Positions 15,826 through 24,263 of a stretch of 29,951 nt of DNA are shown here, one piece after another (within the stretch, counting starts at the first letter, position 1; each line of letters starts with the position of its first letter). Made by a program: the position numbers and the translations under genes. The stretch comes from an uncultured Lachnospiraceae bacterium (GTDB lineage: Bacteria > Bacillota > Clostridia > Lachnospirales > Lachnospiraceae). The stretch spans positions 1 to 29,951 of the forward strand of contig CAJTXH010000022.1 of the NCBI GenBank assembly GCA_910580005.1, given 5' to 3'. The notes under the pieces are model-generated. The model made no database searches. It had not been told where the DNA came from and saw only the letters and a list, made by a program, of their open reading frames with translations.

Positions 15826-15871
15826 GCAGAAAGGGGCATGTTGTTATAAAAACATACCCCTTTCAATCTGC
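15826..15871. terminator. Bidirectional terminator between convergent genes
   Basis: GCAGAAAGGGGCATGTT (15826-15842) pairs with AACATACCCCTTT and CTGC (15851-15871), with one mismatch and a short bulge. An outer TGGCAG/CTGCCA pair (15811 and 15868) extends it. It lies between the stops of the DHH gene and the minus-strand DUF305 gene. Confidence 0.65.
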
Positions 15872-15910
15872 CATAAAACCAATATCCGTTTTTAAATACG
15901 TCTTTTAGTT

Positions 15911-16630
15911 TTACATATCATTAAATATTTCTTCCATCTGGCTTATTTCTTCTTTCTGCATTTCAAAAATATCCTCAGCAATATTACATATTTCCCTGTT
16001 TGATGAATATTTTAAAATAGTTTCTGCCATATCTGATGCCATCTGGTGATGAATAACCATTCCTTCTATATAAGCTTTTTCAACATTGCTGCTTGCATCA
16101 GTTTCATCAGGTATATGCTGGTGTGTGGAAATAATTTTATTATAAACATTAAGATATTTCTTTTCTTTTTCTTTATCAGTTATATCATATTTCTGGATTT
16201 CTTTTATTAATTCCTGCATATCCTCTATTTCTTCCAGATGTTCATCAATTATTTCACTGGCAAGTTCTTTAAGCTTTTTGTTTTTGCCTCCATATATAAG
16301 GTAATTTTTAGACATATCAACAGAGGCTTCATAATGCGGTATCATGCTTATAAGGAAATCAAGTTCTGCACTTCCAGATTCTTTTACACGCATATTTTTC
16401 AGCATATCATAAATAATTGTGTCCTGTTCTTCAAGATAAGCAGTTACTTCTGTATCATCACCTGCATCTTTTATAATATCTGTTACAGGTGAAGAGGCAG
16501 GTGGTGATTGTTTTGATGCAGAACTGCCATTTGTATTGCGCCCTATATAAAGGCTGAAGAAAATAACTAATAATATTAATATAATAATGGCAAGAATACC
16601 ATACATATGGTAATTTTTATGCTTGTTCAT
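15911..16630 (-). CDS. Membrane-anchored DUF305 protein (two ferritin-like repeats)
   Basis: 239 residues. An N-terminal hydrophobic segment (about 10-31, AIIILILLVIFFSLYIG) after basic residues looks like an uncleaved anchor, followed by a Ser/Pro-rich spacer. Two DUF305 units follow: LISMIPHYEASVDMSKNYL (about 95-150) and IEGMVIHHQMASDMAETIL (about 185-239), each with the M-(I/V)-x-H-(Y/H) motif that in this ferritin-like family may bind metal. Function is unknown. Its ATG, behind GAAAGG, lies 48 bp after the cotJC stop with no obvious terminator between, so it is probably the last gene of the cotJ transcript. Confidence 0.8.
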   Translation of the reverse strand: MNKHKNYHMYGILAIIILILLVIFFSLYIGRNTNGSSASKQSPPASSPVTDIIKDAGDDTEVTAYLEEQDTIIYDMLKNMRVKESGSAELDFLISMIPHYEASVDMSKNYLIYGGKNKKLKELASEIIDEHLEEIEDMQELIKEIQKYDITDKEKEKKYLNVYNKIISTHQHIPDETDASSNVEKAYIEGMVIHHQMASDMAETILKYSSNREICNIAEDIFEMQKEEISQMEEIFNDM

Positions 16631-16678
16631 TTTTAAGTCCTTTCACCTGTTATAACAAAAAGTAATTATAATATAGTA

Positions 16679-17302
16679 TTAACAATGTTCTTCTGTTTTA
16701 TAAAACTTTTTGTCAAATTCTGCATTAAAATAATAAAAATTATTATGGTCAAGATTGCTTTTTGTCATTTCAAGTGCTTCGCCAAAACGCTGGAAATGCA
16801 CAACTTCCCTTGCACGCAGGAATTTTAATGGTGCACGTACATCAGGGTCTTCTATTACACGCAGAAGGTTGTCATATACAGTGCGGGCTTTCTGTTCTGC
16901 TGCAAGGTCTTCAAACAAATCAGCAAAAGGGTCGCCTTTTGACTGGAATTCAAGGGCAGTAAATGGAACGCCTGCTGCTGCCTGTGGCCAGAGTGCTTTT
17001 GTATGGTCAATATAATATGCATCAAAACCGGCTGTTTTGGCATCTTCAGGGGTTAAATCACGTGTAAGCTGGTATACTATGGCACAGATTATTTCCATAT
17101 GGTTTATCTCTTCTGTCCCTATATCAGTAAGAAGCCCGCCAACCTTTTTAACTGGCATAGTGTAACGCTGGGCAAGGTAACGCATTGAGGCACTTAATTC
17201 GCCGTCAGGCCCACCATACTGGCTTATAATTAACTGGGCGGTTTTGGGACATGTTTTCTTGATTTTTACAGGAAACTGGAGTCTTTTTTCATAAGCCCAC
17301 AT
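16679..17302 (-). CDS. cotJC: CotJC, manganese-catalase-like spore coat protein
   Basis: 207 residues. The start ATG at 17302 shares its A with the TAA of the upstream gene (TAATG) and has AGGGGG at good distance. The sequence MWAYEKRLQFPVKIKK, SQYGGPDGELSASMRYL, LLTDIGTEEINHMEI and AREVVHFQRFGEAL shows the E, E-E-x-x-H and E-x-x-H ligands of the di-manganese ferritin-like fold. CotJC proteins are Mn-catalase homologues first described in the Bacillus spore coat but also found widely in Clostridia. All ligands appear intact, so peroxide removal is plausible. It is translationally coupled to the CotJA-CotJB fusion. Confidence 0.9.
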   Translation of the reverse strand: MWAYEKRLQFPVKIKKTCPKTAQLIISQYGGPDGELSASMRYLAQRYTMPVKKVGGLLTDIGTEEINHMEIICAIVYQLTRDLTPEDAKTAGFDAYYIDHTKALWPQAAAGVPFTALEFQSKGDPFADLFEDLAAEQKARTVYDNLLRVIEDPDVRAPLKFLRAREVVHFQRFGEALEMTKSNLDHNNFYYFNAEFDKKFYKTEEHC

Positions 17303-17766
17303 TATATACATCCCCCTTCCCAAGGCATAGGGCCTTCTGCCCATGCATATTTACTATTATCTAAACTGGCGGTTACCATTGAAAGCTGTGTTAAAGGATT
17401 ATATTTACTTGCATATTCTGCCAGTAAATCCATTCGTTCCTTGGAAAGCTGGTGAAACAGCGGAGTTCCTTCAGGACAGTCTGGATGTGTGTCAAGATAA
17501 AGTGTAAGGTCATTAATTGCAAAACTTATAGATGAAATCTTTCCCATAAGGATTTCCCTTTCCTGCTGTACAGGGTCTAGTGCAGAACCTTTTGTGTCAA
17601 GACTGCTGCTTCCTGTATCTGCAAAATATACTGGCAGGTTTAAACAGGTAAAAATTGTGCCTTCTTTAAGAGCAGTATCCCAGTCATAAAGACTGCACCA
17701 TTCCTGTTTTGGAAAAGATGCCATAGCCAGGGTTTCCGGGCTGGTACAACAATTATCTCCATTCAT
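17302..17766 (-). CDS. CotJA-CotJB fusion protein
   Basis: 154 residues with GGAGG before ATG 17766. Residues about 18-48 (FPKQEWCSLYDWDTALKEGT, then IFTCLNLPVYF) match the short CotJA protein. After a linker of about 25 residues, residues about 68-150 match CotJB: REILMGKISSISFAINDL, LYLDTHPDCPEG, and ending WAEGPMPWEGG. In Bacillus these are separate proteins of roughly 80 residues each, encoded next to cotJC, and they help CotJC join the coat. Here they are one continuous frame, followed by cotJC through a TAATG overlap. Confidence 0.85.
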   Translation of the reverse strand: MNGDNCCTSPETLAMASFPKQEWCSLYDWDTALKEGTIFTCLNLPVYFADTGSSSLDTKGSALDPVQQEREILMGKISSISFAINDLTLYLDTHPDCPEGTPLFHQLSKERMDLLAEYASKYNPLTQLSMVTASLDNSKYAWAEGPMPWEGGCI

Positions 17767-17917
17767 AGTAATCCTCCAATCTTGTAAGGTTATCAGTTAC
17801 AGTAAAAATCTTTAAAGCAGTAAAATATTATCCTCATGTTGCAAAAAATCATGTATGTATTTATAAAGCAAAAAATGGGAGCAGGATTTGTATAAAATAA
17901 ATTTATTTTTATTACTC

Positions 17918-17946
17918 TTGCACAGCTTCAGGTTTAACGTTATAAT
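17918..17946 (+). promoter_or_regulatory. Strong sigma-A promoter of the DUF1292 gene
   Basis: TTGCAC (17918-17923), exactly 17 bp, then TATAAT (17941-17946), in an A+T-rich upstream context. The gene starts 112 bp downstream. The 17767-18028 spacer otherwise separates divergent genes and holds no further gene that I can see. Confidence 0.7.
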
Positions 17947-18058
17947 AAGCGTGGTATTATAGAAAATTTAAAACAGGAAAAAATTATGGAAAAGTAATTC
18001 AGGAAATATATAAATTGTAAATATAAATTTGTTTTATAAAGCAGGAAAGGATGTATTT

Positions 18059-18361
18059 ATGGCAGATAAAAACAGTGAATACGAATTTGAAGAAACTATG
18101 GTTACATTAACAGATGAAGATGGCAATGAGAGGGATTTTTATATTGATGAAATATATGAGGCTGGTGGCAGGCTTTATGCTGCTGCAATTCCAGCAGGTG
18201 TTGACAATATTACGGAATACTATGTTTTCAGGCTTACAGATTTAGGAAATGATGATTTTGAGATGGAAGATATAAAAGATGAAGAAGAATATGATATGGC
18301 AGCAGATGCCTATGAGGAGAAGCTTGACGCAAGGCTGTGGAATAAAATTAATGAAGAATAA
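18059..18361 (+). CDS. DUF1292 family small acidic protein
   Basis: 100 residues from ATG 18059 with AGGAAAGG about 10 bp upstream; an earlier in-frame ATG would overlap this site. The sequence VTLTDEDGNERDFYIDEIYE and YYVFRLTDLGNDDFEMEDI is typical of DUF1292, short very acidic proteins of Firmicutes with unknown function. The family block E-x-x-x-V-T-L-x-DE-x-GNE is intact. It has its own strong promoter and is followed by thrS with a separate promoter. Confidence 0.85.
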   Translation: MADKNSEYEFEETMVTLTDEDGNERDFYIDEIYEAGGRLYAAAIPAGVDNITEYYVFRLTDLGNDDFEMEDIKDEEEYDMAADAYEEKLDARLWNKINEE

Positions 18362-18369
18362 TTTACATC

Positions 18370-18398
18370 TTGACAAACATTATTTGCTGATATAAAAT
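18370..18398 (+). promoter_or_regulatory. Promoter of the T-box/thrS transcript
   Basis: TTGACA (18370-18375), a consensus -35, then 17 bp and TAAAAT (18393-18398), one mismatch from the -10 consensus, immediately before the T-box leader. Confidence 0.65.
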
Positions 18399-18422
18399 AC
18401 ATCAATAAAAATAATATAAAAA

Positions 18423-18655
18423 CACGTTGATAAGAAGAGTAAGCTGTAGCCGTGCAATTCCAGAGAGAGATGGGAGCTGTGAACATCTTATTGCATTATA
18501 GCCGAAAACTGCCTTGGAGTGGCCCTGATCCGGTCCGGTAACTACGTTATAGTTAGTGAGAGCTGCAATGGAATTTTATTCCATTGAACCAGGGTGGAAC
18601 CGCGTTAGAATGTAACGTCCCTTTTGGCATTTTGCCAGAAGGGGCTTTTTATATG
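18423..18655 (+). ncRNA. T-box riboswitch (tRNA-Thr sensing) of thrS
   Basis: The hallmark T-box AGGGTGGAACCGCG lies at 18591-18604. Stem I shows the AGAGAGAGA element (18462-18470) in its upper part and an AGTA (18438-18441) on the 5' side of the specifier loop. The 3' side reads GAAAACTG, so the specifier is probably ACT (18508-18510), a Thr codon, which agrees with the downstream gene. The terminator stem CCCTTTTGGC (18619-18628) with GCCAGAAGGGG, followed by TTTTT (18634-18650), competes with the antiterminator formed with the T-box. Uncharged tRNA-Thr should allow read-through into thrS. Confidence 0.93.
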
Positions 18656-18686
18656 CATAGGAAACAGCACAGAAAAGAGGGAAATT

Positions 18687-20678
18687 ATGAAAGTAACTTT
18701 AAAAGATGGTTCATTTAAAGAGTATAATTCTGCAATGTCTGTTATTGATATTGCGGCAGATATCAGTGAAGGGCTTGCCAGGGCGGCATGTGCAGCTGAA
18801 ATTGACGGCAAGGTTGTTGATTTGCGTACTGTAATTGAAAATGATTGTGAATTAAATATCCTTACATTTGACAGTGAAGGCGGAAAGAAGGCTTACCGCC
18901 ATACATGTGCGCATGTTATGGCTGAGGCAGTACAGAATCTTTATCCTGGTGCAAAGCTTACAATAGGGCCTGCAATAGATAATGGTTTCTACTATGATTT
19001 TGATATGCCAAGCCTTTCGAGGGAAGAACTTGACAATATTGAAAAAGAAATGAAGAAAATCATTAAAAAGGGTGAGAAACTTGAGAGATATACCCTTTCT
19101 AAAGAGGAAGCCATAAAACTTATGACAGAAAGGGATGAGCCTTACAAAGTTGAGATGATTAACGGACATCCTGGTACAGATACGCTTACATTTTATAAGC
19201 AGGGGGATTTTGTGGAATTTTGTGCAGGCCCGCATCTTATGAGCACAAAACAGATTAAGGCATTTAAACTTACTTCTTCTTCAGGGGCATACTGGAGGGG
19301 TGACGAGCATAATAAAATGCTTACACGTATATACGGGACTGCATTTAACAAAAAGCAGGATTTAGAGGATTATCTTGCTTATCTTGAAGATATTAAGAAC
19401 CGTGACCATAATAAACTTGGGCGTGATATGGATTTATTTACAACTGTGGATGTAATAGGGCAGGGGCTTCCTCTTCTTATGCCAAAAGGAACGAAGATGA
19501 TACAGAAGCTCCAGCGCTGGATTGAAGACCTTGAGGATAATGAGTGGGGATATGTAAGGACAAAGACACCGCTTATGGCAAAGTCAGATTTATATAAAAT
19601 TTCTGACCACTGGGGGCATTATAAAGAAGGCATGTTTATACTTGGTGAAGATGATGAGGACGAAGAGGGCAACAGTATTTCCGGAAATGATATATTTGCA
19701 CTGCGTCCTATGACATGCCCGTTCCAATATTATGTTTATAAGGCAAGACAAAAATCATACCGTGACCTTCCGTACAGGATGGGTGAAACATCAACACTTT
19801 TCCGTAATGAAGAATCCGGGGAGATGCATGGGCTTACACGTGTGCGCCAGTTTACTATTTCAGAGGGGCATCTTGTATGTACACCAGAGCAGATTGCAGA
19901 TGAGTTTAAGGGCTGTGTCGAACTTGCAAGGTACTGCCTTAAGACGCTTGGCTTAGAGGAAGATGTGACATACCGCATGTCAAAGTGGGACCCTGAAAAT
20001 ACAGATAAATACCTTGGGACAGCAGAGGAATGGGACAGGGTAGAAAATGCAATGCGTAAAATACTTGATGATATAGGCCTTGAATATACAGAAGAAGCAG
20101 GTGAAGCTGCTTTTTACGGGCCTAAGCTGGATATACAGGCAAAGAATGTGTATGGCAAGGAAGACACAATGATTACAGTACAGCTTGACATGTTCCTTTC
20201 AGAACGTTTTGATATGTACTATATAGATGAAAACGGGGATAAAAAGCGCCCATATATTATACACAGGACATCTATGGGCTGTTATGAACGTACACTTGCA
20301 TGGCTTATTGAGAAATATGCAGGTAAATTCCCTACATGGCTCTGTCCGGAACAGGTACGTGTGCTACCTATTTCTGAGAAATTTAAAGATTATGCAGAAA
20401 ATGTACTTGCAGAACTTAAGAAAAACGGGATAGATGCAACAGTTGACAACCGCTCTGAAAAAATTGGTTATAAAATACGCGAGGCAAGGCTTGATAAACT
20501 GCCATATATGCTTGTTGTCGGGGCAAAAGAGGAAGAGGCAGGAAAAGTATCTGTAAGAAGCCGTTTTGCAGGGGATGAAGGACAGAAAGATTTACAGGAA
20601 TTTATAGACAGCATATGTAAGGAAATACGCACAAAGGAAATACGTAAAGAAGAAGTGGCAGAAGAGGGCAGACAGTAA
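18687..20678 (+). CDS. thrS: Threonine--tRNA ligase
   Basis: 663 residues from ATG 18687, with GAGGG upstream; an upstream in-frame ATG lies inside the T-box terminator. It charges tRNA-Thr. Domains: TGS (about 1-62), second N-terminal editing domain with HTCAHVMAEA and CAGPH, the class II catalytic core with the zinc Cys in LRPMTCPFQYYVYK, motif 2 FRNEESGEMHGLTRVRQFT and motif 3 GCYERTLAWLIEKYAG, and the anticodon-binding domain (about 555-645, LCPEQVRVLPISEKF). A charged tail of about 15 residues (KEIRKEEVAEEGRQ) extends past the usual end. Control is by the T-box directly upstream. A terminator follows. Confidence 0.97.
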   Translation: MKVTLKDGSFKEYNSAMSVIDIAADISEGLARAACAAEIDGKVVDLRTVIENDCELNILTFDSEGGKKAYRHTCAHVMAEAVQNLYPGAKLTIGPAIDNGFYYDFDMPSLSREELDNIEKEMKKIIKKGEKLERYTLSKEEAIKLMTERDEPYKVEMINGHPGTDTLTFYKQGDFVEFCAGPHLMSTKQIKAFKLTSSSGAYWRGDEHNKMLTRIYGTAFNKKQDLEDYLAYLEDIKNRDHNKLGRDMDLFTTVDVIGQGLPLLMPKGTKMIQKLQRWIEDLEDNEWGYVRTKTPLMAKSDLYKISDHWGHYKEGMFILGEDDEDEEGNSISGNDIFALRPMTCPFQYYVYKARQKSYRDLPYRMGETSTLFRNEESGEMHGLTRVRQFTISEGHLVCTPEQIADEFKGCVELARYCLKTLGLEEDVTYRMSKWDPENTDKYLGTAEEWDRVENAMRKILDDIGLEYTEEAGEAAFYGPKLDIQAKNVYGKEDTMITVQLDMFLSERFDMYYIDENGDKKRPYIIHRTSMGCYERTLAWLIEKYAGKFPTWLCPEQVRVLPISEKFKDYAENVLAELKKNGIDATVDNRSEKIGYKIREARLDKLPYMLVVGAKEEEAGKVSVRSRFAGDEGQKDLQEFIDSICKEIRTKEIRKEEVAEEGRQ

Positions 20679-20714
20679 TAAAACAATGCCACGGTTTTTA
20701 TACAGTTTATACAG

Positions 20715-20742
20715 GGCAGGTGGCAGGACGCCTGCCTTTTTT
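20715..20742 (+). terminator. Terminator of thrS
   Basis: GGCAGG (20716-20721 or 20723-20728) pairs with CCTGCC (20731-20736), followed by TTTTTT. Two alternative hairpins with the same 3' arm are possible. Confidence 0.75.
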
Positions 20743-20754
20743 CATGTGCCTGGT

Positions 20755-20780
20755 TAAAGATATTTTGTTAATATGCCGAT
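20755..20780 (+). promoter_or_regulatory. Sigma-28 (SigD)-type flagellar promoter
   Basis: TAAA (20755-20758), 16 bp, then GCCGAT (20775-20780) followed by TT. This matches the sigma-28 consensus TAAA-N15-GCCGATAA closely. It lies 57 bp before the DUF6240-like gene and is the only such site seen in front of the three-gene flagellar unit, so it likely drives all three genes. Confidence 0.75.
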
Positions 20781-20836
20781 TTAATTAAATAGATATATTA
20801 AGATATTATAAGAAAGGTATATACGGTGAGAAGTCT

Positions 20837-23800
20837 ATGAATATTAAGGATATCCTGCACCAGCCTGGACACGTGGCAAGGACAGGGGTTATGCCAGACA
20901 GAAGCCCGTTTCTGTCTATAGGAAAAAAGGGCCAGGTTGTAGAAGGGGTGATATCAAAGATATCAGATAAGATTTCCATCAGCTTTAACGGAATAGAGGT
21001 TGCAGTACCCCATTCCGCAGTACGCGGAGCCACGGAAGGCGAAACAAGGAAATTCCAAATCATGGATGTGTCTAAGGATAATATTGTACTGAAAGAGGTT
21101 GGGAATACTTACAGCCAGGGCAGTACCAGGGCGCTTGCCAGTACAAAAGTGCCAGATAATGCCGGGGGCTACAGTAATAACAACGATGTAAAAGTTAACG
21201 CACAAGTGGCAGCGGAAGACAAAGAAGCAGTTAAAAATATAGCTATCCTTACGGGTGAGGATTATGCAAGCATTGAGAAAGAAGAAGGAAATATAGAGAA
21301 CTGCAAAGAAGATGAGCTTGAACGTGCTGCACAAAAGGTAAAGGAACAGAAAGAGTGGAAGGAGTTTTACCAGGAGAGCAACAAAGAGTTGTGCCAGCAG
21401 CTTAAAGAAGGGCTTGAGAATATCCAGAAACAGGGATTTCTTGACCAGAAAAGCGAGTCGCAGATTGCACAGGTTTTACGTGAGGCTGATATACCGCCTA
21501 CACTTGAAAACATATCAAGGGTAGTTTCAGCTTTACAGATGAGTCTTGTTGCTGGTGATATGTCTGACAAGGCAAAATCATACATAATAAGCAATGGAAT
21601 GCCGCCTACTATTGAAAATATTTACCATGGGCAGTATTCAGGAAGTGATGCCTATGGCATGTCTGTATATGACCAGGAGATATGGGAGTCACTGAAAGGG
21701 CAGATTGAAGATATTATAGATATTGCAGGGCTTGGCATGCAGACTGCAACGGATGATGCAAAATGGCTTCTAGCCAATGATTTGCCAGTAACAATAGATA
21801 ATTTAAGGACTCTTGATGTGCTCCGTGACATTAAGGACAATACGACACTAGACAAGGCACTTGTGCAGATTGTACAGGCTATGGCAGCAGGGAGTGGGGC
21901 AGAACAGGCACTGCTTGATACATCACAGTTTACAATAGCAAGGGATTTAATTAACAGCTTTAATGCTGTTAATGATGGTGATATAGTTACTGCAATTAAG
22001 ATAATTGCAAATAATGCAATATCAAATAACGCCATACAATATAATACAGGCGGAAATGGTGAGGTACAGGAATTAAACCTTGCACTTTTAAAACAGGCTG
22101 GCATGGAGAATGAAAACAATGGCACTGGCAGCACAGCAGTTATACCAGAAAATATAACAGATGGCATGTCAGAGCAGGAGATACAGGCAGTTATAGCTAA
22201 GAAGAATATAGCAGAAATCTGCCTTAAAATGACAGTGCAGTCTGTCGGGGTAATGGCAGAAAAGGGCATAAATATTGAAACTGCCCCTCTTGAAAATATT
22301 GTAAAGGAATTAAGGGATATAGAGAATGCCTATTATATGTCAAGATATGGCATATCAGCAGAAATGGCAGACAAAGAACTTGGACTTATGCAGGAAGCTT
22401 TACAGAAGACATCTGATATTGCAAATGCACCTGCATCAGTAATTGGAATGGGCATAAGGCAGATGAACCTTATATCATTTAATGAACTCCACGCTGCTGC
22501 TGTAAGTGAAACAGCCAATAAAAACCAGTTTATGGAGATTTATGAAAAGGTTGCAACAGAGCCTGATAAGAACTTTGGCGACTCCATTGAGAAAGCATTC
22601 CAGAGAAGTGTGCCTGATATCCTGCAGAGCCTTGGTCTTGAAGATACGCAGGCAAATGAAAGGGCTGTCAGGATTCTTGGATATAACAGCATGGAGATTA
22701 CAGAGGATAATATTAATGCTGTTAAGGAGTATGATGCTTCACTTAACAGGATAATTGACAATATGAAACCATCAGTTGTACTTGATATAATCAGGAATGG
22801 CAGTAATCCTCTTGAAAAGTCAGTAGAAGAACTTGACAGGGAACTGGCAGGTATTGCTTCTGATAAAGGCGTTACACAAGAAGAAAAGTACAGCAGGTAT
22901 TTATGGCAGCTAGAGAGAAGCAATTCCATTACAGAGCAGGAAAGGGACGGCTATATAGGAGTTTACAGGCTGCTTAATAATATAGAGAAAACAGATGGTG
23001 CTGCTATTGGTGCAGTTATACAAAGCAAAAGGGAAATGACACTTGGAAACCTCCTTTCTGCGGTAAGAAGCATTAAGGGAAGGGGCATTGATGTAGAAGT
23101 TGATAATAACTATGGCAGGCTTGAGGGGCTTGTATACCACAGCAAACCTATAACAGCACAGATTGACAGTGGCTTTAACCCAGACAATAATGAAAATGGC
23201 AGCAATAGTGGCAACAGGTATTACCAGGGGCTTGTTTCAGAGGCAATAGATAATATCACACCTGACAGTGTTAATGAAATATCTGATGGTGATATGGAAA
23301 AACTCCTTAATACTTCACTTGAAAAGTTTGCAGAGGAGATGAAGTCCAGGTCGCCAGAAAATAAACTGATGAGGGAATATTATGACAAGCAGGCAGAAGA
23401 AGTCCGTGATATGATGCAGAACCGTGCTGAAGCAGACATTTATCTTGCCAATATGCAGATACCTTCTACAGTTGCATCCCTGGGTGCTGCAATACAGATG
23501 GTTAAAGAAGGCTACAGCCCTGTAAAAGACTGCTATGGCAGAAGGAATATTTTAGGGGAAAAAGAAAAGAAAGAATTTGAAGAGGCAGCAGACAGCATGG
23601 CAGAGTCGCTTGGTTCTGAGGAAAGTATAAAAGCAGAGTGTGAAAAAACCAGGAAGTATATGGAAGAAATTCTTTCAAGGTCATACTGTGCACCTGATAT
23701 AACGTCAGATGAACTTATGAAACTTAAGTCACTTGGCAGAGGGATACAGTTACATGGAATGATGGCAGGCAGAAGGAGCTACGATATCCCTATAGTTACC

Positions 23801-24208
23801 GGTGATACAATTACAAATATGAATGTAACTGTATTAAGCGGCCAGGGTGATAAAGGAAAAGTAAAAATCTCTGTTGGCAATGCCGGGGCAGAAAGTGAAC
23901 CTGGTAAGCATATAAATATATCAGCGGAATTCAAAATATCAAATGGTGCTGTAAAAGGGCTGGTGGTGTGCAGTAACAGGGAAAGTTATGAAGCAGTGCA
24001 GGAAAGCAGCATGGAGCTGAAAAGAGAAATGAAAGAAGCTGGTTTTGAGGTTAAAAATATATCATGCAGCCTTGGTGCAGTGCGTGGAGGCATAATTGAT
24101 GAAAAAATTAACCTTGATGATAACACCTCCACAGCCTCTTTATATAAAGCAGCAAAAATTACAGCATGTTATCTTTCAGATATAATTAAAAATATAGAAA
24201 GCCAGTAA
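20837..24208 (+). CDS. DUF6240-like protein, candidate flagellar hook-length control factor
   Basis: 1123 residues, no signal peptide. The N-terminal block (about 28-85: GQVVEGVISKISDKISISF, TRKFQIMDVSKDNIVLKEV) is OB-like. The long middle part is helical and acidic and has dispersed copies of a short repeat: DIPPTLENI (about 218), GMPPTIENI (about 254), DLPVTIDNL (about 315), SMEITEDNI (about 617), QIPSTVASL (about 873). The C-terminus (about 965-1115) is a beta domain (YDIPIVTGDTITNMNVTVL, GKHINISAEFKISNGAV) followed by LKREMKEAGFEVKNISCSLG, recalling the C-terminal domain of FliK. It sits behind a sigma-28-type promoter and ahead of flagellin and FliS. DUF6240 is recalled from memory; the FliK role is inference. 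Confidence 0.7.
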   Translation: MNIKDILHQPGHVARTGVMPDRSPFLSIGKKGQVVEGVISKISDKISISFNGIEVAVPHSAVRGATEGETRKFQIMDVSKDNIVLKEVGNTYSQGSTRALASTKVPDNAGGYSNNNDVKVNAQVAAEDKEAVKNIAILTGEDYASIEKEEGNIENCKEDELERAAQKVKEQKEWKEFYQESNKELCQQLKEGLENIQKQGFLDQKSESQIAQVLREADIPPTLENISRVVSALQMSLVAGDMSDKAKSYIISNGMPPTIENIYHGQYSGSDAYGMSVYDQEIWESLKGQIEDIIDIAGLGMQTATDDAKWLLANDLPVTIDNLRTLDVLRDIKDNTTLDKALVQIVQAMAAGSGAEQALLDTSQFTIARDLINSFNAVNDGDIVTAIKIIANNAISNNAIQYNTGGNGEVQELNLALLKQAGMENENNGTGSTAVIPENITDGMSEQEIQAVIAKKNIAEICLKMTVQSVGVMAEKGINIETAPLENIVKELRDIENAYYMSRYGISAEMADKELGLMQEALQKTSDIANAPASVIGMGIRQMNLISFNELHAAAVSETANKNQFMEIYEKVATEPDKNFGDSIEKAFQRSVPDILQSLGLEDTQANERAVRILGYNSMEITEDNINAVKEYDASLNRIIDNMKPSVVLDIIRNGSNPLEKSVEELDRELAGIASDKGVTQEEKYSRYLWQLERSNSITEQERDGYIGVYRLLNNIEKTDGAAIGAVIQSKREMTLGNLLSAVRSIKGRGIDVEVDNNYGRLEGLVYHSKPITAQIDSGFNPDNNENGSNSGNRYYQGLVSEAIDNITPDSVNEISDGDMEKLLNTSLEKFAEEMKSRSPENKLMREYYDKQAEEVRDMMQNRAEADIYLANMQIPSTVASLGAAIQMVKEGYSPVKDCYGRRNILGEKEKKEFEEAADSMAESLGSEESIKAECEKTRKYMEEILSRSYCAPDITSDELMKLKSLGRGIQLHGMMAGRRSYDIPIVTGDTITNMNVTVLSGQGDKGKVKISVGNAGAESEPGKHINISAEFKISNGAVKGLVVCSNRESYEAVQESSMELKREMKEAGFEVKNISCSLGAVRGGIIDEKINLDDNTSTASLYKAAKITACYLSDIIKNIESQ

Positions 24209-24263
24209 ATTCTGGGATGTAAATAACAAGCAAGTATATATAACAGGAAAGGATGGTATATAG

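Noticed and set aside
20227..20433. Extra plus-strand ORFs inside thrS and other long genes
   Set aside because: They are out-of-frame shadows of well-supported genes.
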